DNA from: Luscinia megarhynchos
Taxonomy: Eukaryota > Chordata > Aves > Passeriformes > Turdidae
Assembly: GCA_034336665.1 (NCBI GenBank)
Contig: CM067568.1
Coordinates: 39,908,770 to 39,972,769, forward strand
Length of the DNA: 64,000 nt
Direction of reading: 5' to 3'
Below the pieces are notes generated by a model. That model searched no databases and was not told the DNA's origin. It saw only the letters and a program-made list of their open reading frames with translations. This document shows positions 1 to 14,545 of the stretch, in pieces. The translations under genes and the position numbers were made by a program. The first letter of the stretch is position 1; the number at the start of each line of letters is the position of its first letter.

Positions 1-162
1 TCCAAAGAGCAAAATTCATTGATTCAAGCTGTTAGAAAGCTCAAACTTTCAGAATACAGCTCATAACTCACTGCTCCCTTAACCTCACAGCCTGCAATTT
101 GCTTTAAGAAACCGTATATTTCAAGACAAGTCTTGCAAGTGTTTTCTTCAATTTTGACTCAC

Positions 163-317
163 GTGAATGTCCAGTTATAGTCATGGGAAACCCTCTCCAT
201 CATGTCCACTTTGGCCCCTGGCACACTACAGATCGGACGGTTCCAGCTGTCCCGAATGCGCATGTAGAGGTTTCTGTTGTAGAAATTTTCAAAGTCCTGG
301 TACAATGGGACAAAGTC
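163..317 (-). CDS. SPTLC2: SPTLC2 exon 3, residues 99-149
   Basis: The exon begins after a CAG acceptor (AG at 319-318) with [13 protein letters not shown] and ends at a GTGAGT donor (162-157), leaving two bases of a split codon. It contains the conserved [19 protein letters not shown] block and the HDYNW motif that leads into the PLP-transferase fold. No stop or frameshift is seen. The next exon is outside the window. Confidence 0.96.
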
Positions 318-3300
318 CTGAAACACATCAAAAGCACTCAAAATAAAAGGAAAATGCATATGACAGCAAAACAAGAGTAAGAGGAATAATTCTTTTCTGT
401 CATTCTGGTGTTATGAAAAAACTAAAGAAAACACAAAACATAAAATAACCCCCCTCATTAAATTGTGGGCATATAATCTTTCTAGGAGAGGTATAGTCAG
501 TCTTCGAGTTAAGCAGAACAAGTGAACATGCAATGGTTTTTTGGCAACAGACAGTATGCACTGCTGTACTGAATACAGGAAGACTTTGAAAACTAAGGTG
601 CTCTACCATATTTTATTCTGTGCATAAGGAATGCATTTAATATAGCATCATTAGCATTATTTTACACATTACCATTACCCTCCACAATATTTTGGTTTTC
701 AGTAGAAGCTAATGAGCTACATTATGGTATCTCTCTTCTGCACAGCTTATCAACACTGAAGTCTCACACGATTTTTATGAATGAGCCTTTCCTGAATTTT
801 AGCTTCCCTTCCAATGTTTTCCAGGAAAAGTGAGTGAGTGGCTTGAACGGATAACACAAAAATGTCAAACTAACTGTGGCAGCAAGGACATTTGAGCACT
901 CAAGAACATTTTTTTCTTGCTCCAAAGTCACAAGTTTCCTTTTTACTATTTAATTAAAGAAAGTCTGACATTTAGTAGAGATAAAAATGCATAATTAATT
1001 TGCTTCTCTTGGGGGAGGGAAAAAAAGCACCTTTTTAATCATCTACAGAAGGAAAAAGTAGAATTTATTAACAAAGATAAGAGACAGCAGAGCATTTCTT
1101 CCTGTTTTTCACAAGAAAAATGCAAACACTGTGACGGGAATTTTATTTTTGGTGACAGTATGAGAAAAGCAGAATATCTCACCAAGTACTATGGTGTCAG
1201 ACATTTGTACCACTGAAGCAAAACTGGGAGCGTTTATTGCAGATTTTTAATAAAAACACCAACAGGCACTTACATGCTCTTACAATGCTTGCCTGTAGGA
1301 GGAGTACTTTTTTCATTACTTTCCTATTTTAATGATTTAACAACTTTGTCCTTGCAGTTTGGAGTAAAGGAACATTTAGGTTCACATCTTTGCATCCTAC
1401 CAGCAGCTGCACAGAAAAGACGAAGCCCAAAAGTGCCAACTTTTGGCAAGTAGATACAGTTCCACCTAAACACATTTCTGATTTGCCTGAGCCAAAAAGG
1501 CACAAAGATATTACTTACCACGACTTCAACGTTCAACTATGGAAAAACAACCCAAATTTAGCTAGCAATCACTCTTTCAGAGAATCACAGGTACGTCCTT
1601 TCTCAAAGACAGACTGCGGGAATAAAATTTCTAGGACCTAAGATGCACAGAAGGGCAATTATTTCTTCCATCTTCTTGTCCTAATTCATGACACGAAATC
1701 AAAATAATTACCTACAGGGGTTTCAAACCCTCTGCTATGTTACTTGTAGAGGGGTGGGGGAAGTGAAATCAAAAAGAAACCCTGGCACATTAGAAGATCA
1801 ACACTTGAGAAACTTGTTAAATCTAATTAAAATCCACTGAGATGCTTCTAAGTATTTTCAACTCCTCTTAACCATCTATGCACCAGAGTTCAGCTTTGCA
1901 ATAGTTATCCAAGCACACCAATCATGTGAGCCAAGAAACAACTGACATTTTAGCCAAGGTTCTTGGCTAGGAGGGGGAGGCTGGAAATGAGTCATTATAC
2001 CAACTCAAGCAGGTATGCCTGGGTTGATATAGCCCAATCCCACTTCAGATTACTCATCAAATGAGTTTTCTTTTGAAACCCAAGCTGACGAAGACAGACA
2101 AGTAACAAGCTCAACTGGTGAGATAAGTACAATCATCCACAATAGGTTGGCACCACCAGTATATGTAACACAAGCATGATCTTAAAAGCCAGCATTAGAA
2201 CTAAGTTTAAAGTTATTGGGAAGTAGAGAAGTTCTCTGAACCTATTAGATTATGATAAGGATAAAATGTGTTTTAAAAGTCAACAAGAATTCAAGGAATA
2301 AATTATGGGTAAGGGAATTAAGGTTTAATATGGGACACTAGCTTTAGTTTTTTCAGGGTATGAAGTTGTAGGATTATACTAAAGGGCTCTAAGTGTAGGT
2401 ATCAGCACACTATCAACTCTCCTCTGTTACCTGTATGTGTACTGCTCCCTCCAACAAACCATCCTCAGCTAGGTCTCATGAAAAAGTTCCTTGGAATAGG
2501 ACAAGCAGGAAGTGTTATTTTGGCATAATACAAAAATAGATTGTCTATTTCCTCAGATCCTAATCCCACTGAGGGGCTCTCACAACCCATGCATATGAGA
2601 ATGTAAAAAACAAAAAGTAAGGATATTGCACCTTTATAAACAGATACTGACTTCTGGAGTTTCAGAGCCCTCTTTTGGAGCTGGCATACAGGAACAGATG
2701 GCCTGCTGGCTGCTTTGGAGGTTGGTTGGTTTGTTTGTTTACCTCCTCCATCTTTCCACAATGTGGCATTCCAGATGAAGAGTAGATAGTACAACAAAAA
2801 GACCACTTGAATTCCTCATGCTAATTTAATGTTTTCAATCTTTAAACAAAAAAAAATAAACACCTGAGGAGGAAGGGAGGGATGAACTCTACCAATCCAT
2901 ACTTTTCACCCAGAGGGTACTGAAGGAGGCTCCCAAGGGGAAGTGGTCACAGCACCAAGCGTGACAGAGACCGAGAAGTTTGGAAACCCTATCAGGCACC
3001 TGGTGTGACTCTTTGGGATGTCCTGTGCAGGCCTAAGAGCTGGACTTCCATGTCCTTGTGGGTGCCTTCCAATTTAGCATATTCTGTGGCTTCAAATTTT
3101 TGACATGCAGCCACAGTGCCCTGCTGCAACAGCATCCTAGGGCTGGAAGCAACCACTATCACCTTTAAATGGCCTTCAGATCTTGTTATTTTTCTATCAA
3201 GTTCTTACCTTATTTCAGATCAAACACTCTTCCTAGCTGTAAGAGTCCCTAAGAATATCAGTCTGAGATGAAACAGTTTCATTCAGAGGAAAAAATTCTA

Positions 3301-6300
3301 GGAGTTGCATCTTTGAGCAATCTCATTAAAAGAGTCAAGCAACTGCAACACTGGACCCAAAAGAAGGAGCAAAAGTAGCAAGTTCTTTCATTTATCAAGC
3401 TAAAAACAATCCTTAACAGCTCTATTCCTTTAAATTTCAGCCTAGAACACATTCCCTATTAATGAGGGGGTGCCTGATGAAGAAACCAAAGTACTAGTGG
3501 TCTCCCAGAAGGCTGAAAAGCATAGCAACTTCAATGAAAAGCATAGCCAATCAAGGGAAGAATAAAATTCTCCTTTGGGGTGCAACACCTTAGCATAGGT
3601 GATTTGGGAACCCATTATTTCATCATACTCCAAATTAATATTGCAACAAGTGAAGGTCATAATGAGAGCTTTGTAGCCTTTAGCTCGGGGCACAGGGACA
3701 TGCAAATGCAGTGATTATGCTACTTTTAGAGCCAAGTTTTCACAGCATTGCACCTAAGCTAACAAATGGTGCCATGAGCACCAGCAGGGCTTATCTGCAA
3801 TTCACATTATGTGCTCTCTGATAACACATAACTGACTCTGAACAGAAACCCAGCAGACAATTGAAACAAATTCCAGGCTTCTAAAAGGAGGCAGAAAGAC
3901 TAGTTTCATCTCGCTGTTACGTGAGCCAAGAAAGTGGAGCAATAACTGTGAGTAGTGTTTGTATCATCAGGAGGCCTCTGACGAGCTACATAGATGCTAA
4001 GACAACATCCAACAAACGACTCCAGTTTACTGCCCCTGAAATATTCCTGCAGCTGGACTCCTGTGAACAAGTGTTTGAGAATCCCAGACGCTAGAAACAT
4101 GTTCTAACTGGGCAAACTACAGAGGATGAAGCAGTATATTAGAGTTACCAGCCCCATTTACAGCCACTCCCAAACACAAAACATGTAAGGTAATCAACAG
4201 GCAAATCAGACTGGAGGAAAGGTGAAAGAGATTTTCATCTGGCCTGTAAAATCCTGGAAGCATTTTGCAGATTTAACTATGCTGTATGACCAGATAGTAC
4301 ATTAAATGGATATGCATAAATTGATTCCAAGATAATTGAGAGTTGTTAATCTTGCCATTTACTCACGCCTAAAACAGAGCAGTAATGCTTCAGAGAGGAT
4401 GTGCTACACAACACTGGTTTCCAGGAAAAGCTCAGCTGGATATATTTTAAACAAAGCCAAAACCCATGAAACTATTTCCTGGAAATCAGTACTAGCAGAG
4501 TCTGTCCCTTTTCACCCTTATGTGTTTCAACAGTGAGTGAGGTTTTCCTGGAATCATTCACATCAATGCATGCCTCTAATAAATTCCAAGGAATTTACCT
4601 GCCATCAGAGACAGTTGTAATTCAAACCTGTTCAAAATCGTGCTCTGCTCTTTAAATTAGTTTGGTCACTTGCAGTTTTCTAGTTACGATGCAGAATAAG
4701 AATACATTATTAAGTGGCAATTTAAGAAAGGACTTGCTCTACTGAAATAAACTGCCCTCCCTAACACAGAAAAAAGGAGTCTTTTCTTTGTGTTTGTTTT
4801 TAATACTATTTTGGACCTAAGTTTATGTTATGCTTTTAAATGTAATGACCTTCAGAAACACACCACAGAAAATCCACATACTTCAATTCCATTATTTTCA
4901 GAACAGGTTCCTTCAATCCTTTACAAAATACTTTCTCACACTACGTAATTTTCTAACTTTTCAGCTCTGCAATTACAAACTATTTCAAAAAGCTAAGGCT
5001 AATCTTCTTTCTTGATGCTTTAAAAAAATCATAATTAACCTAGCAGGATTTTCAGAATTTTAATAATAAAAATGTTACTTTCCACATAAAGGAAAGATTT
5101 CCACAAATGTCCCAGAAAGCACCCCAGTGTAATCACAGGGGTTCTCTGATTTGCATGTATTAATAATAATAAAAAGTTGAGTTTTGAGCCTTTTCTGCAC
5201 ACTAGTACCTGCATTCCATTACCAAAAGGTGACTTGGTTGTCATCCAGTACAGAGACTCAAATATTGGAGAAAATAATTTCAAAACAAGTAACTGAGTAC
5301 ACACCTCCCCTCCACATCCTGCACCAAAATAACCCCTGGCTTCCACACTAGACATGCTAAAACATGCTCTCATCAATTCATTTGTAAGCAAACAAAGCTT
5401 AAAGCAGCAAAGGGTGAGGATAAGTACTGTATGTTCTAGACCTCACATGACCACTTTTCTATTTGTCTGATATCAGAAGCAGCTATTACAATCTAAGCGC
5501 TAGAGAAATGATTTGGGGAAGCACACTAAGCTGAGATTTCTGCAACACCAAAACTTTAAACAGGATTTCCTATATCTCATTCTTACGCAATATTCACTGG
5601 CACTTCTTATTAGCTCCATCCACAGACATCCTATGCACAAAACAAAACTAGAATTCGTGCATCTCTTCATGGAAGCTGGAACCAACACAGAAACTGAAAG
5701 AGTTTCAATTCAGCTGTCAAGAAGGCATACTTGTTAAGCAAACGTGTTTCAGGATAAGATTCAATGCTGAGTTAATTTATAAAGAAAAAAAAAATCAAGG
5801 CTGCATTTATTTTAGGACTAGGATAATCTTTGGTAACAACCTCTGTGCTTCAAAGTCCCCTGTGGCAACCTTTACTGAGAGCCTAATATCAATAATGTGT
5901 TACTGAATTAGACCTACTGCCCCTTTTTTCACACTCACTCATGTAAGAGCCAAGACTGCTCCCACAGAAAAGGGCTGCTGTAAGCAGTTCTTACACACTG
6001 GTAACAGGACAAACGCTTCACAACAACCGTGCAAAAGAAACCTAACAATTACAGTATACAGTAACTGCAGTAACACTTCAGTTACTCCTTTATAATCCTC
6101 AACACCATGAATATGTACCAATATTTAAACTTTTATTCTAATGTCTCGGTAGTTTTTTGCAACTGTTTTGACGCTTCTGTGCTGTATCAACTTCTACTTT
6201 ATACACAGAAAAATATAAATGTCATGTTTCATAACACATATAACATGTGTTTCTCAAGTGTCATAAACCAAAGTAGCTCAAAAGACGCTAATGAACACAT

Positions 6301-7683
6301 CAAGTTTCAAATTCAGATTTAACCAGTGTTCTTTAAACAGATATTCTAACTGTTGAAAGGGATCCAGGATTTTCACTTTCATATTCCAGAAGTCAGTTTT
6401 GGCACTAGTGTAAATTTAAACTCCTGTACTTTTAACCAACATGAAATGCCTTTTACTTATTAAACTCCTGTAAGAAATGCTTCTGTTTTGGAATGTAGTG
6501 CCCAACTATGAATCTGTTTAATTCTACCTCACAATGTTCACAGAAAGAAGCTACTGTGAGGTAATTTTAGGCACTGGTCCTTAGCTAATTACTGTAGAAA
6601 GACATGGACTTCACTCCAGTGCTGTCTCCAAAAAAGGCTCTTTAGAGTCTTCCCTTTTTTAGTTCCTCCCTGACACCCTTGATTATTTCTTTGCCTTACT
6701 GAAATGTCCTTTCTGCCCCCCTATTTTCTGCTAGCCAATTGCTTGTGTGACTGCATAGAGAACCAGAAACTAGCAACTGGAAAAGGAACTCCCTTAACAT
6801 TTTATAAGCCACATTGGCTCTCCAAAGCAGTTGACAAAAACAACCCAAATCAGCAAGAGTAAGACCTTTGGAGAAAGCTCACTGGTAGTCACACTCTTCT
6901 AAGAGGGCTCATATTAAGAGCTAGCAAGAAAATAACTTGTGAACCTCATGTTTCAACAGTAGCTTCCTAAACACAATTAATTTCTGTGGGAATAAAGATC
7001 TTTAAAGATAACTTACATGTACTGAAAATCAGAATTATCCATTCCAGGCTAACTGCTGAAGCAGGCAAGACCTCTCACCTGATAACAGAAGCTTTTGTGA
7101 ATAGGTCTTAACATGAATTAATTCTTTCTAATCACTACCAGTGAGCCACAAGTCAGTACCTCGAATTACTCACCAGCTAACCTGCTAGTGTTCTGGACTT
7201 CAAAAGAATTTAAAGTTATATAGCTTGTGCTCTGGATCTGACCCACAAGCTTCTCTTTGCAATTGCTTCAGATAAAGAGAATTAATAACATTTCTAAATC
7301 AAAACTCAGCCACCAGAGCAACATCAGAAAGCCTCCCACTGGTGTCAAACTAAAACTAGAGCCTTTCTTTAGGTACTGATGCTGGAACATGCAGTCTCTC
7401 TTCCCCAGAGTCTTGTTTCTGCAGCTGGGGGATATTTCAGTACATTGATGTAACTGTTGCAGCTTTGCACTAAGACAGATGAGGAAACTACTCTGAGGAA
7501 AAATAACTCAAAAGAAACATTTTTTTTTTAATGACACAGCACTACTTGCCCCAAATACTATTATTTGGGGCATCCACAAGACAAGGAAAACAGCAGAAAA
7601 CTTTGAACACCCACTTCTCCCCAAAGAAATACTCAAGGCTTAGCCACATAATTTCCCACCAAACATTATTTCCCAGTGGTTAC
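318..7683 (-). other. SPTLC2: SPTLC2 intron 2
   Basis: This is a 7.4-kb AT-rich intron. The only recognisable item is a CR1 3'-end fragment near 2903-3091. The open frames across it are short, lack splice context and resemble no known protein. I see no RNA gene. Confidence 0.85.
2903..3091 (+). mobile_element. CR1 LINE fragment, 3' end, plus orientation
   Basis: The text runs TTTTCACCCAGAGGGTACTG, then a GGAAGTGGTCACAGCACCAAG block, then GTGTGACTCTTTGGGATGTC, and ends CCTTGTGGGTGCCTTCCAA. These are the phrases found in order at the 3' end of avian CR1 elements. It is a truncated, decayed copy in SPTLC2 intron 2, opposite in direction to the gene. Confidence 0.8.
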
Positions 7684-7878
7684 CTTCTGTTCCTCTCTTT
7701 CTGTTGCATTTTGACACTTCTCAATCTTCCACTGCCGCATGAAATCTCGCAGATATCCAAAGAGAGTGAGAACACCATAGCCCACATAGGTCAGCACAGC
7801 AACCAGCATAGGTGTTTCTTCAAAAGCTTCATTGAAAGGCCTTTTGTATAATCCTCCATTGTGAACAATATGATTTAT
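7684..7878 (-). CDS. SPTLC2: SPTLC2 exon 2, residues 34-98 (membrane segment)
   Basis: The exon has 65 codons and is phase 0 at both ends. The acceptor AG is at 7880-7879 and the donor GT at 7683-7682. It encodes the conserved [18 protein letters not shown] block, then a hydrophobic stretch of about 20 residues ([18 protein letters not shown]). That stretch is the N-terminal ER membrane anchor of LCB2-family proteins. A charged segment ending ATEREEQK follows. Identity with human SPTLC2 over this exon is very high by eye, so the assignment is firm. Confidence 0.96.
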
Positions 7879-10800
7879 CTATGGTAAAGATTTAAAGAGT
7901 AACAGTTGAGGTATTAATTGAAAAAAAGGCAGATAGATGTTTCACAGTAGTCCCCAGCCCTGTGGTCAGTTATAGGTTCTGCATCCCTCATCACTCAGCT
8001 AAAACTGCCTCCCGCTAAGTTCAGCCATTACTGATAAACACTGCCAGTCTCCATATACGAAGTTGCCAAGTTGCTGATATAACCCAAGTCACAGTCACCA
8101 ATTCAGGGCAGCTTAATCTAACATCTCATTAAAATATTTATTTTTCAAAGCTACATACAGAGCATTGCTTACATCTAGGCAAACCAAAATGAAAAAAGTG
8201 CCTTCACCAAGAGGGCACAAGTAACAGAGTAGTGATGAATCCCAGGATTACTACAGAGAAAAACAAAATAGAAAGTAATCGTTTTATGGATCTAAACAAT
8301 ATATTCTCAGACCTGGAAGCCTAAATTAGTGTAACAAAACAATTATAATCCACGTGTCTCTGTAGCTGTTAGCCTAAAGATGCTGACATAAACACTGTAT
8401 TCATCCATGAGGCGGACATGACACCACAGACAAAAAAGTCATTGTATATATAGAGTCTCAACACAGCATACATGTCAGCATACAGAACAAAGCATGGCTT
8501 TCTGCATTAAATCCACGCTAAAAGTCATCTTGCTACTTACATGTCATCTAAAGGTAGATTTACTAGCAGGTCTATCTCAAGTACAATTACTGGAATAAGC
8601 AATATTTGCAACTGTTACAGAAAATCTTCACAGCTACAAGGCAAGCGCTCACCCAAAATAAACACTTGGGGAAAAGATCCCCCCAAAAGATGGTTTTAAC
8701 TAGACTACTTTTTCAAATTGTTAAGTTAAAGATCAGATCCCATAAGTCAATAAAGGAAAACACAGAAATCCAGACATTAGATGCAAATTGCTTTCTGCAT
8801 GGCTGTGTTATAAAATGGCTGCACGATAATAGAATAGCTACACAGGAAGGAAAACTCTACAAGACATGAATCCCCTTTTTGCGTAGCATCAAATATATAT
8901 AAAAATAAGAAATGTATTTCTCAAAATGTACTAACCAAAGAAACATCAACACCTAGGAAAGAGATTGAACCTAAATTCATCAAAAAAAAGACAATGGCAA
9001 ATAAATCCTGAGGGGTCTGGGCCAGCAGACAGAATAAAACCAATTATTTACCTATATCACTCATATTATCATATGGGAAAGTAAGGTAGAATTGTACTAA
9101 CCTCGACAACAGTTGATGAATCAACAAGGCACACACACTTGCCGGCATCACCAGACATGCATTATTTGGAAAGTGATACCTGCTCATCTCAGGTGCTGGA
9201 GCAAGTCTGTATTTCAAGTCTGTCATTAATATCGTGGAAGAAGTTTTTCAGAAGCGAGGGGCTCTTCTTAGCAATACAATTATGCTATAGCTATGAAGTC
9301 ACCACGTATAAACCACAACAGCACCTTCCCTCCTGATAGTAATTTCTACCTCTTCCCTTCTGCTGTCACAGTTTTAAGCAAAGCAAATCCTTGATTTGGT
9401 CACCATAACTGTAGGGACTTTAGAATGTGTCTAAGTATGGAAACAAAATAGCAAAGATAGATCAGGAACTTCTCTTTTAGCAGCAGCACTTAAAGACAGA
9501 CACAGGTAACTAACTTGCAGTGCTTTGGGGCCAGGTTTAACACTTAAGTATTATTTTAAAAACATACTGCATACAGTGGTGGTTTAAGGCAAAAAATTAC
9601 CATGACTTTGGCACAAGTGTAGGAACATTTGCTTACCACACTGCAGCTCAAGTGCTGGCAATTTAAGGCTTTAATGCAGGCCAAAGGTTCACACACTGCT
9701 CTCTTCATGAACGATGCTGGCCAAAGAAATTACCCCCACTCTCATTCCCACTTAGAGCCATCTGCACCAGCCTCCAGCTTGCACAACTAGAGCAACTAAA
9801 TCTGATTATCAGTACAGCATCCCTTCAAAACACTGAACTGATCCAAGTTGAAAATATAATCGTTTGCAGAAGGTTATTCATTAGACTGTAATAGTCTTTA
9901 CAGCACTGTTCCACAAAGTCATCCGACAGAGCTCAGCAAACAAGAGGCAGCAGCTTTTGGAGAGAGAGCAGGAGCAGCAGCACCACGGCAATGGCAGAAT
10001 CAGTGAGCCAACACTGCAAAGGAAAAACCATGGAAGCTGCCTCTTCTCTATTATTCTCAGGATTGCTTAGCTGTATCACTATGGCTCCTGTACACAAAAC
10101 TATTGAATTTTGTTGCATCCAGATACAAGAGAGATCATGCACCAAAGCTCTGACCACCACAGAGGTGGTCACAGCCTGGGGAATTACAAGTTGAAGTTTG
10201 CATCCTCACACTGTCAGATCAGGCTGTGATAGCAGCTGTTCAGGAGCAGGCACACTACATACCTGCCACCTGTGCCTGCCTACCAGCAGCTGCTTCGTGG
10301 ATGAGCAGACAGAAAACTGGTAGTGACTACTTCACAAATTACCTAGTATTGAATAACCAGAGAACACATCAAAGCTTCTCATGTCTTTCCCAGGTAACTG
10401 CAAGTTCATTTGGAAGAGATGAAAGGCTACATCCTAAGATAATGAATCTGAGATTACTAAACACCAAAAAAACACTGAAAAAAACCCCCAAAAAACTAAC
10501 TAAGAGAACCAAATCTATACGCAAACTTAATCAGAATAAAAACATATCCACTTTGTCCAGGTCTTTGGACGTGCCAAAACTAACGTTAGTTTTAGCCAAT
10601 CCCAATATTTCACTAAGAAAGGCTGTTTTAGGAATACCTGTATCGATTCAACCCATACTCCAATCAATTTCACCTCTCAGTATTCTTCCACCTACATGCT
10701 AATACATCCTTAAATTTCCATGTCAGCTACCATATCAGCTGAGAAGCTTGTGCTGTCCTAGCTGAACCAAAAAATTATAGAAAAGACTGAATGCAATTCC

Positions 10801-11504
10801 ACAAACTCTTCATGAAGCATATGACCGCAAAAAATCTCTAGAATTTAACTAAAGAAGAGACATTTGTAGTCACATTAAATACAAGCCTATTTGTTTTTCT
10901 AAGAATGCCTTATAAATCCATACATCAGCCTTCAAATGAAGGCTTACATGCTGCAAGCTCCAAAGCTGCCACAAGAGAACACCAATTTTAGTTCCAGAGA
11001 CAGAGAAACAAGGTGGCTACAGTTCAGTGCATAACTTCCTTTTATTGGGAGGACAAAAAAGGCATGGAAGATTAAGACTTTTATGATTTCAACAAGCCCT
11101 ACAATCATAAAGTGAGTCATGACCTTTGAAGCAGAATATACAGCATATCCAAGTACAAAGAAAAGTCAGAGTTCACTGAAACACGTGGTTCAGAAAAAGT
11201 ATGTGTATGCTCACCTACACCTCTCCTCCCTGTACTGTGCAGGGGACACGTATGCAGAAGAGCACCATCACATTAAGGAGCTCAGCTGCAGGAGAACCAG
11301 AGAGCACAGCTCAGCTGGTTACAGAAGGCAGCAGAGAACCAGCCACAGGTAATGCCTGTGTTGGCCCAAATTCTTGGGGAAGCAAATCACATGAAACAAC
11401 ATTGCAGCAGTTACTGAGCAGCAGCAGCACCACACAGCTACTGCTAGAAAGGACTCCACTGGTCTAAGCAAAACACATCAGAGTCTGATGATTACCCAGA
11501 ATGT

Positions 11505-11950
11505 ACTGGGTTGGACAAACAAGGACCATTGAGTCCCACCCCTGGCCCTGCACAGCACAACCTCAAGAGTCACACCATCCATTTGAGGGAGTTGTCCAAG
11601 AGCTTCTTGAACTCTTGTCAGCAGGTTTGGTGCTGTGACCACTTCCCTGGGACACTGCTCTGGTGCCTGACCACCTACTAGGTGAAAAACTTTTTTCTAA
11701 TATGCAACCTAAACCTGCCCCAGAACAGCTTCACACCCTTCCCTTGGGTCCTGTCACTGGTCACTAGATTGAAGAGATCAGTGCCTGCCCCTCCTCTTCC
11801 CCTCTTGAGGATGTTGCAATGAGGTGTGTCCTCAGTCTCCTCCAGGCTGAACAGACCAAGTGACTTCAGGCACTCTTGGTAAGGCTTTCCTTCTAGATCC
11901 TTCCACCACCTCTGTAGCCCTTCTTTGGACACTCTCGATATCCTTTGTGA
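11505..11950 (-). mobile_element. CR1 LINE fragment, minus orientation
   Basis: Read on the plus strand, this is the reverse complement of a CR1 3' region. It contains GGACCATTGAGTCCCACCCC, a CACTTCCCTGGGACACTG block, a TTTTTTCTAATATGCAACCT block, a CCTTGGGTCCTGTCACTGG block, TCCTCCAGGCTGAACAGACC and finally a CCCTTCTTTGGACACTCTC block. The element lies in the same direction as SPTLC2, within intron 1. Short open frames across it are remnants or chance. Confidence 0.85.
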
Positions 11951-14156
11951 GTGAGAAGACAAAAGCCACGTGCATACACGGGAACATCTGCAGATGCTAC
12001 TGCAGACAACACACAGGATTTACACGGGAGTCTGGGCACACTCCTTGCATTGCAGGCACGTACTTCAGGGAGAGAAGATGCTCCAAGTGCAATACATGCT
12101 GCACACAGAATGAGAGCAGTACACAGTGACTGCTTACTGCTGCTACCCGGGAAAGATCCAGCACTCTGGATTTCATTTCATGCTGACAGGAAGAACAAAT
12201 TCAGAACCCAGCACACTTTATGTAAACACATTAAAAAGATTATTTATGCCAGAACACAACATTGTTAAATTCTTACTAAAATTTAGTAGCCTCTCATTGC
12301 CACATACCACACGTGCTGCAGAAATTTTACTAGCAGGTTTGTCGCTTCTATTTTTAGAATCACACTGTGAAAGACCACATCCATGAGTGTGCCTCTGTAT
12401 GCAAAAGTGGTCACATTCATCACAAAGGATTGAGGAAATCAGCACTACAGAAAGCACAGCAGTGAGAATTCCATGAAGGCAGCTGCTCTAAACTGTTAAT
12501 AGTCTGTGGTAGTTTTACTGTCACCTCTAGCCCTTTTCCTTGCACTGCTTTGCTTAGACTTCAAATCTCAGACTGTTGCATGGGTAAAAAGACCAAGTAT
12601 TTATTACCAAAATTAGAATTAACTGTTTTGAATCACATTTTAAGCTTTAAAAAAAACCCCACAGGAAATAAACTTGTTTTATAAAACAGATTTTAAGAGT
12701 ATATTTTAAATGAAAGATTTGTTCTTCTTGACAGGTATTAGCCAATATTTTTATTTACAATTAGTTAGTCCCAACAAATTTGACAGTTCTTGTTTAAGAT
12801 GCACTTACCACATCTACAAAAACAGCGTAGATCTTCACAATCTTTAAAAGTTGTTTGGGTTCTCCCCTGCCCTCCATTAGCAACTAAAGGACACAATTAA
12901 ACTCGGGTTTTTTCCCTTGCTACATATAGGTGACAATTTGAATTCTACTGAGAATATACTATTTTTCTGACATTTTACCTTAAATTGCCTTAAACCTTAC
13001 ATGTAACTTTATCTGTTAAGTTCAGTAGATTTCAGGCACACAGAATACTAAATAAGATTTACAATGAAGATTTCCAAAGACATAACAGGTCTGCAGCACT
13101 TCCTTAACTCGTCAATCTCCAAGTCTTCAGATACCCCTGAAAGCATTTCCTGACATGTTTTAGAATCGGCTCTCATTTTTACAGACATTAAACCCCATTA
13201 CTTCCTAAACTTTCCAACTCCTGCTTTCTCAACTGTAAGTATTCTTCAAAACTATACATTCGAATTAAAAACAGTTCTTTTTCTAGTATTTATTCCTTAA
13301 TGATGGCAAAATAAAAAACTGGAAACCTCATTGAAAATGGGTCCATATTTTACATTTCATTTAGAGAAACTGAAGTCAATAGATAATTCAGATAAAGCCT
13401 TTTTCCCAAATTGAAAACATGAAATTTAGAAAAAACATTGAGTTTGTTTGTACAATTAAGACAGAAAAATACAATATATCACTTAAGTAGATATAATTTT
13501 AAAAATTAACTTGTATATATTTGTAACATTTCTTGAGCATTTAAGGCTTATCACCAGCTAAATTCGAAACAGCAGTCCAAATATGATCAACAGATTTTAA
13601 CGCTTCACCCAAACTAATTTCTCAGTAGCACATATTCAAATCTAAGAGAAGCCCATCATATCAGCAGCTACCATGGGCGTTTGTTTTCACACCAGCACAG
13701 ACACACAAATTCTTAACAAGTACAACACTGGCACTGTGCCTACTAATTTAATATGATGGCCTGAAATATTCATTTAGCCAGGGAAAATGTTGAGTAGCTA
13801 TTCCTTCCACAAAGGCTTACAGTCTTTTATAACCAAATTCAGTAGTAGAAAAAGATCATTGTGCACAAGTACATTTTTACAAAAATAAGAGTTCTGTCAA
13901 TTAAAATACCTGAACAAGGTTGCAGTCTTTTTTAGATCAGATAACTTTCTTCTCACTTCAGTTTTACGTTATTGATGCAATAAATACAGTCAATCATAAA
14001 ACCAAGCAAGAGTCAAAGTAGTGATTTCTTTCCTCAGGTCTGATGTAAGCCTCAGAGTACCTGCTATAAGCCCTAAGGCACCCATTTTTACAGAGGTTTG
14101 GGGATTAAATGCTAATGTCTAAACCTGAACAAACTCTCCTGCAGTTCATCTCTGTA

Positions 14157-14545
14157 ACCATGGAATAACCAAGGTTGGAAGGCCACCTCCAGTGGCCACC
14201 ATGTCCAAGCCCCAACTCAAAGCAGGGCTAATTACAACAGATTGCCAAGGGCCATGTCCAACAGTCTTGAACTCCTCCTTGGATGGAGATTTCACAACCT
14301 CTCTGGGCAACTTCCAGTATTTTACCACCCTCGTGGGAAAAATTATTTTCCTTATGTGCAAACAAAATTTCCCATTCCTCCAAACTCCATGAGTTGCCTC
14401 TCATATTATTGCCACACGCTTCCAAGAGTCTGGCCCCAAATTCTCTATATCCTGCAGACCAGCTAGTTAAGCCTTCTCTCTTCCTAAGGTTGTGCAAACC
14501 CAGCTCGCACAGCCTCTTCACTTCCTGGGGACCTGAACTGGATTC
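14157..14545 (-). mobile_element. CR1 LINE fragment, minus orientation
   Basis: On the plus strand, GGTTGGAAGGCCACCTCCAG and CACCATGTCCAAGCCCCAAC are followed by ATTTCACAACCTCTCTGGGC and GGTTGTGCAAACCCAGCTCG. This is the usual reverse-complement order of a CR1 3' region. Several overlapping open frames of 66-98 codons fall inside it and are not genes. Confidence 0.8.

Noticed and set aside
10226..10702. 158-codon plus-strand open frame in SPTLC2 intron 1
   Set aside because: It has low-complexity Lys/Thr/Asn-rich content from an A-rich stretch, no splice sites, no family match, and is antisense within an intron.
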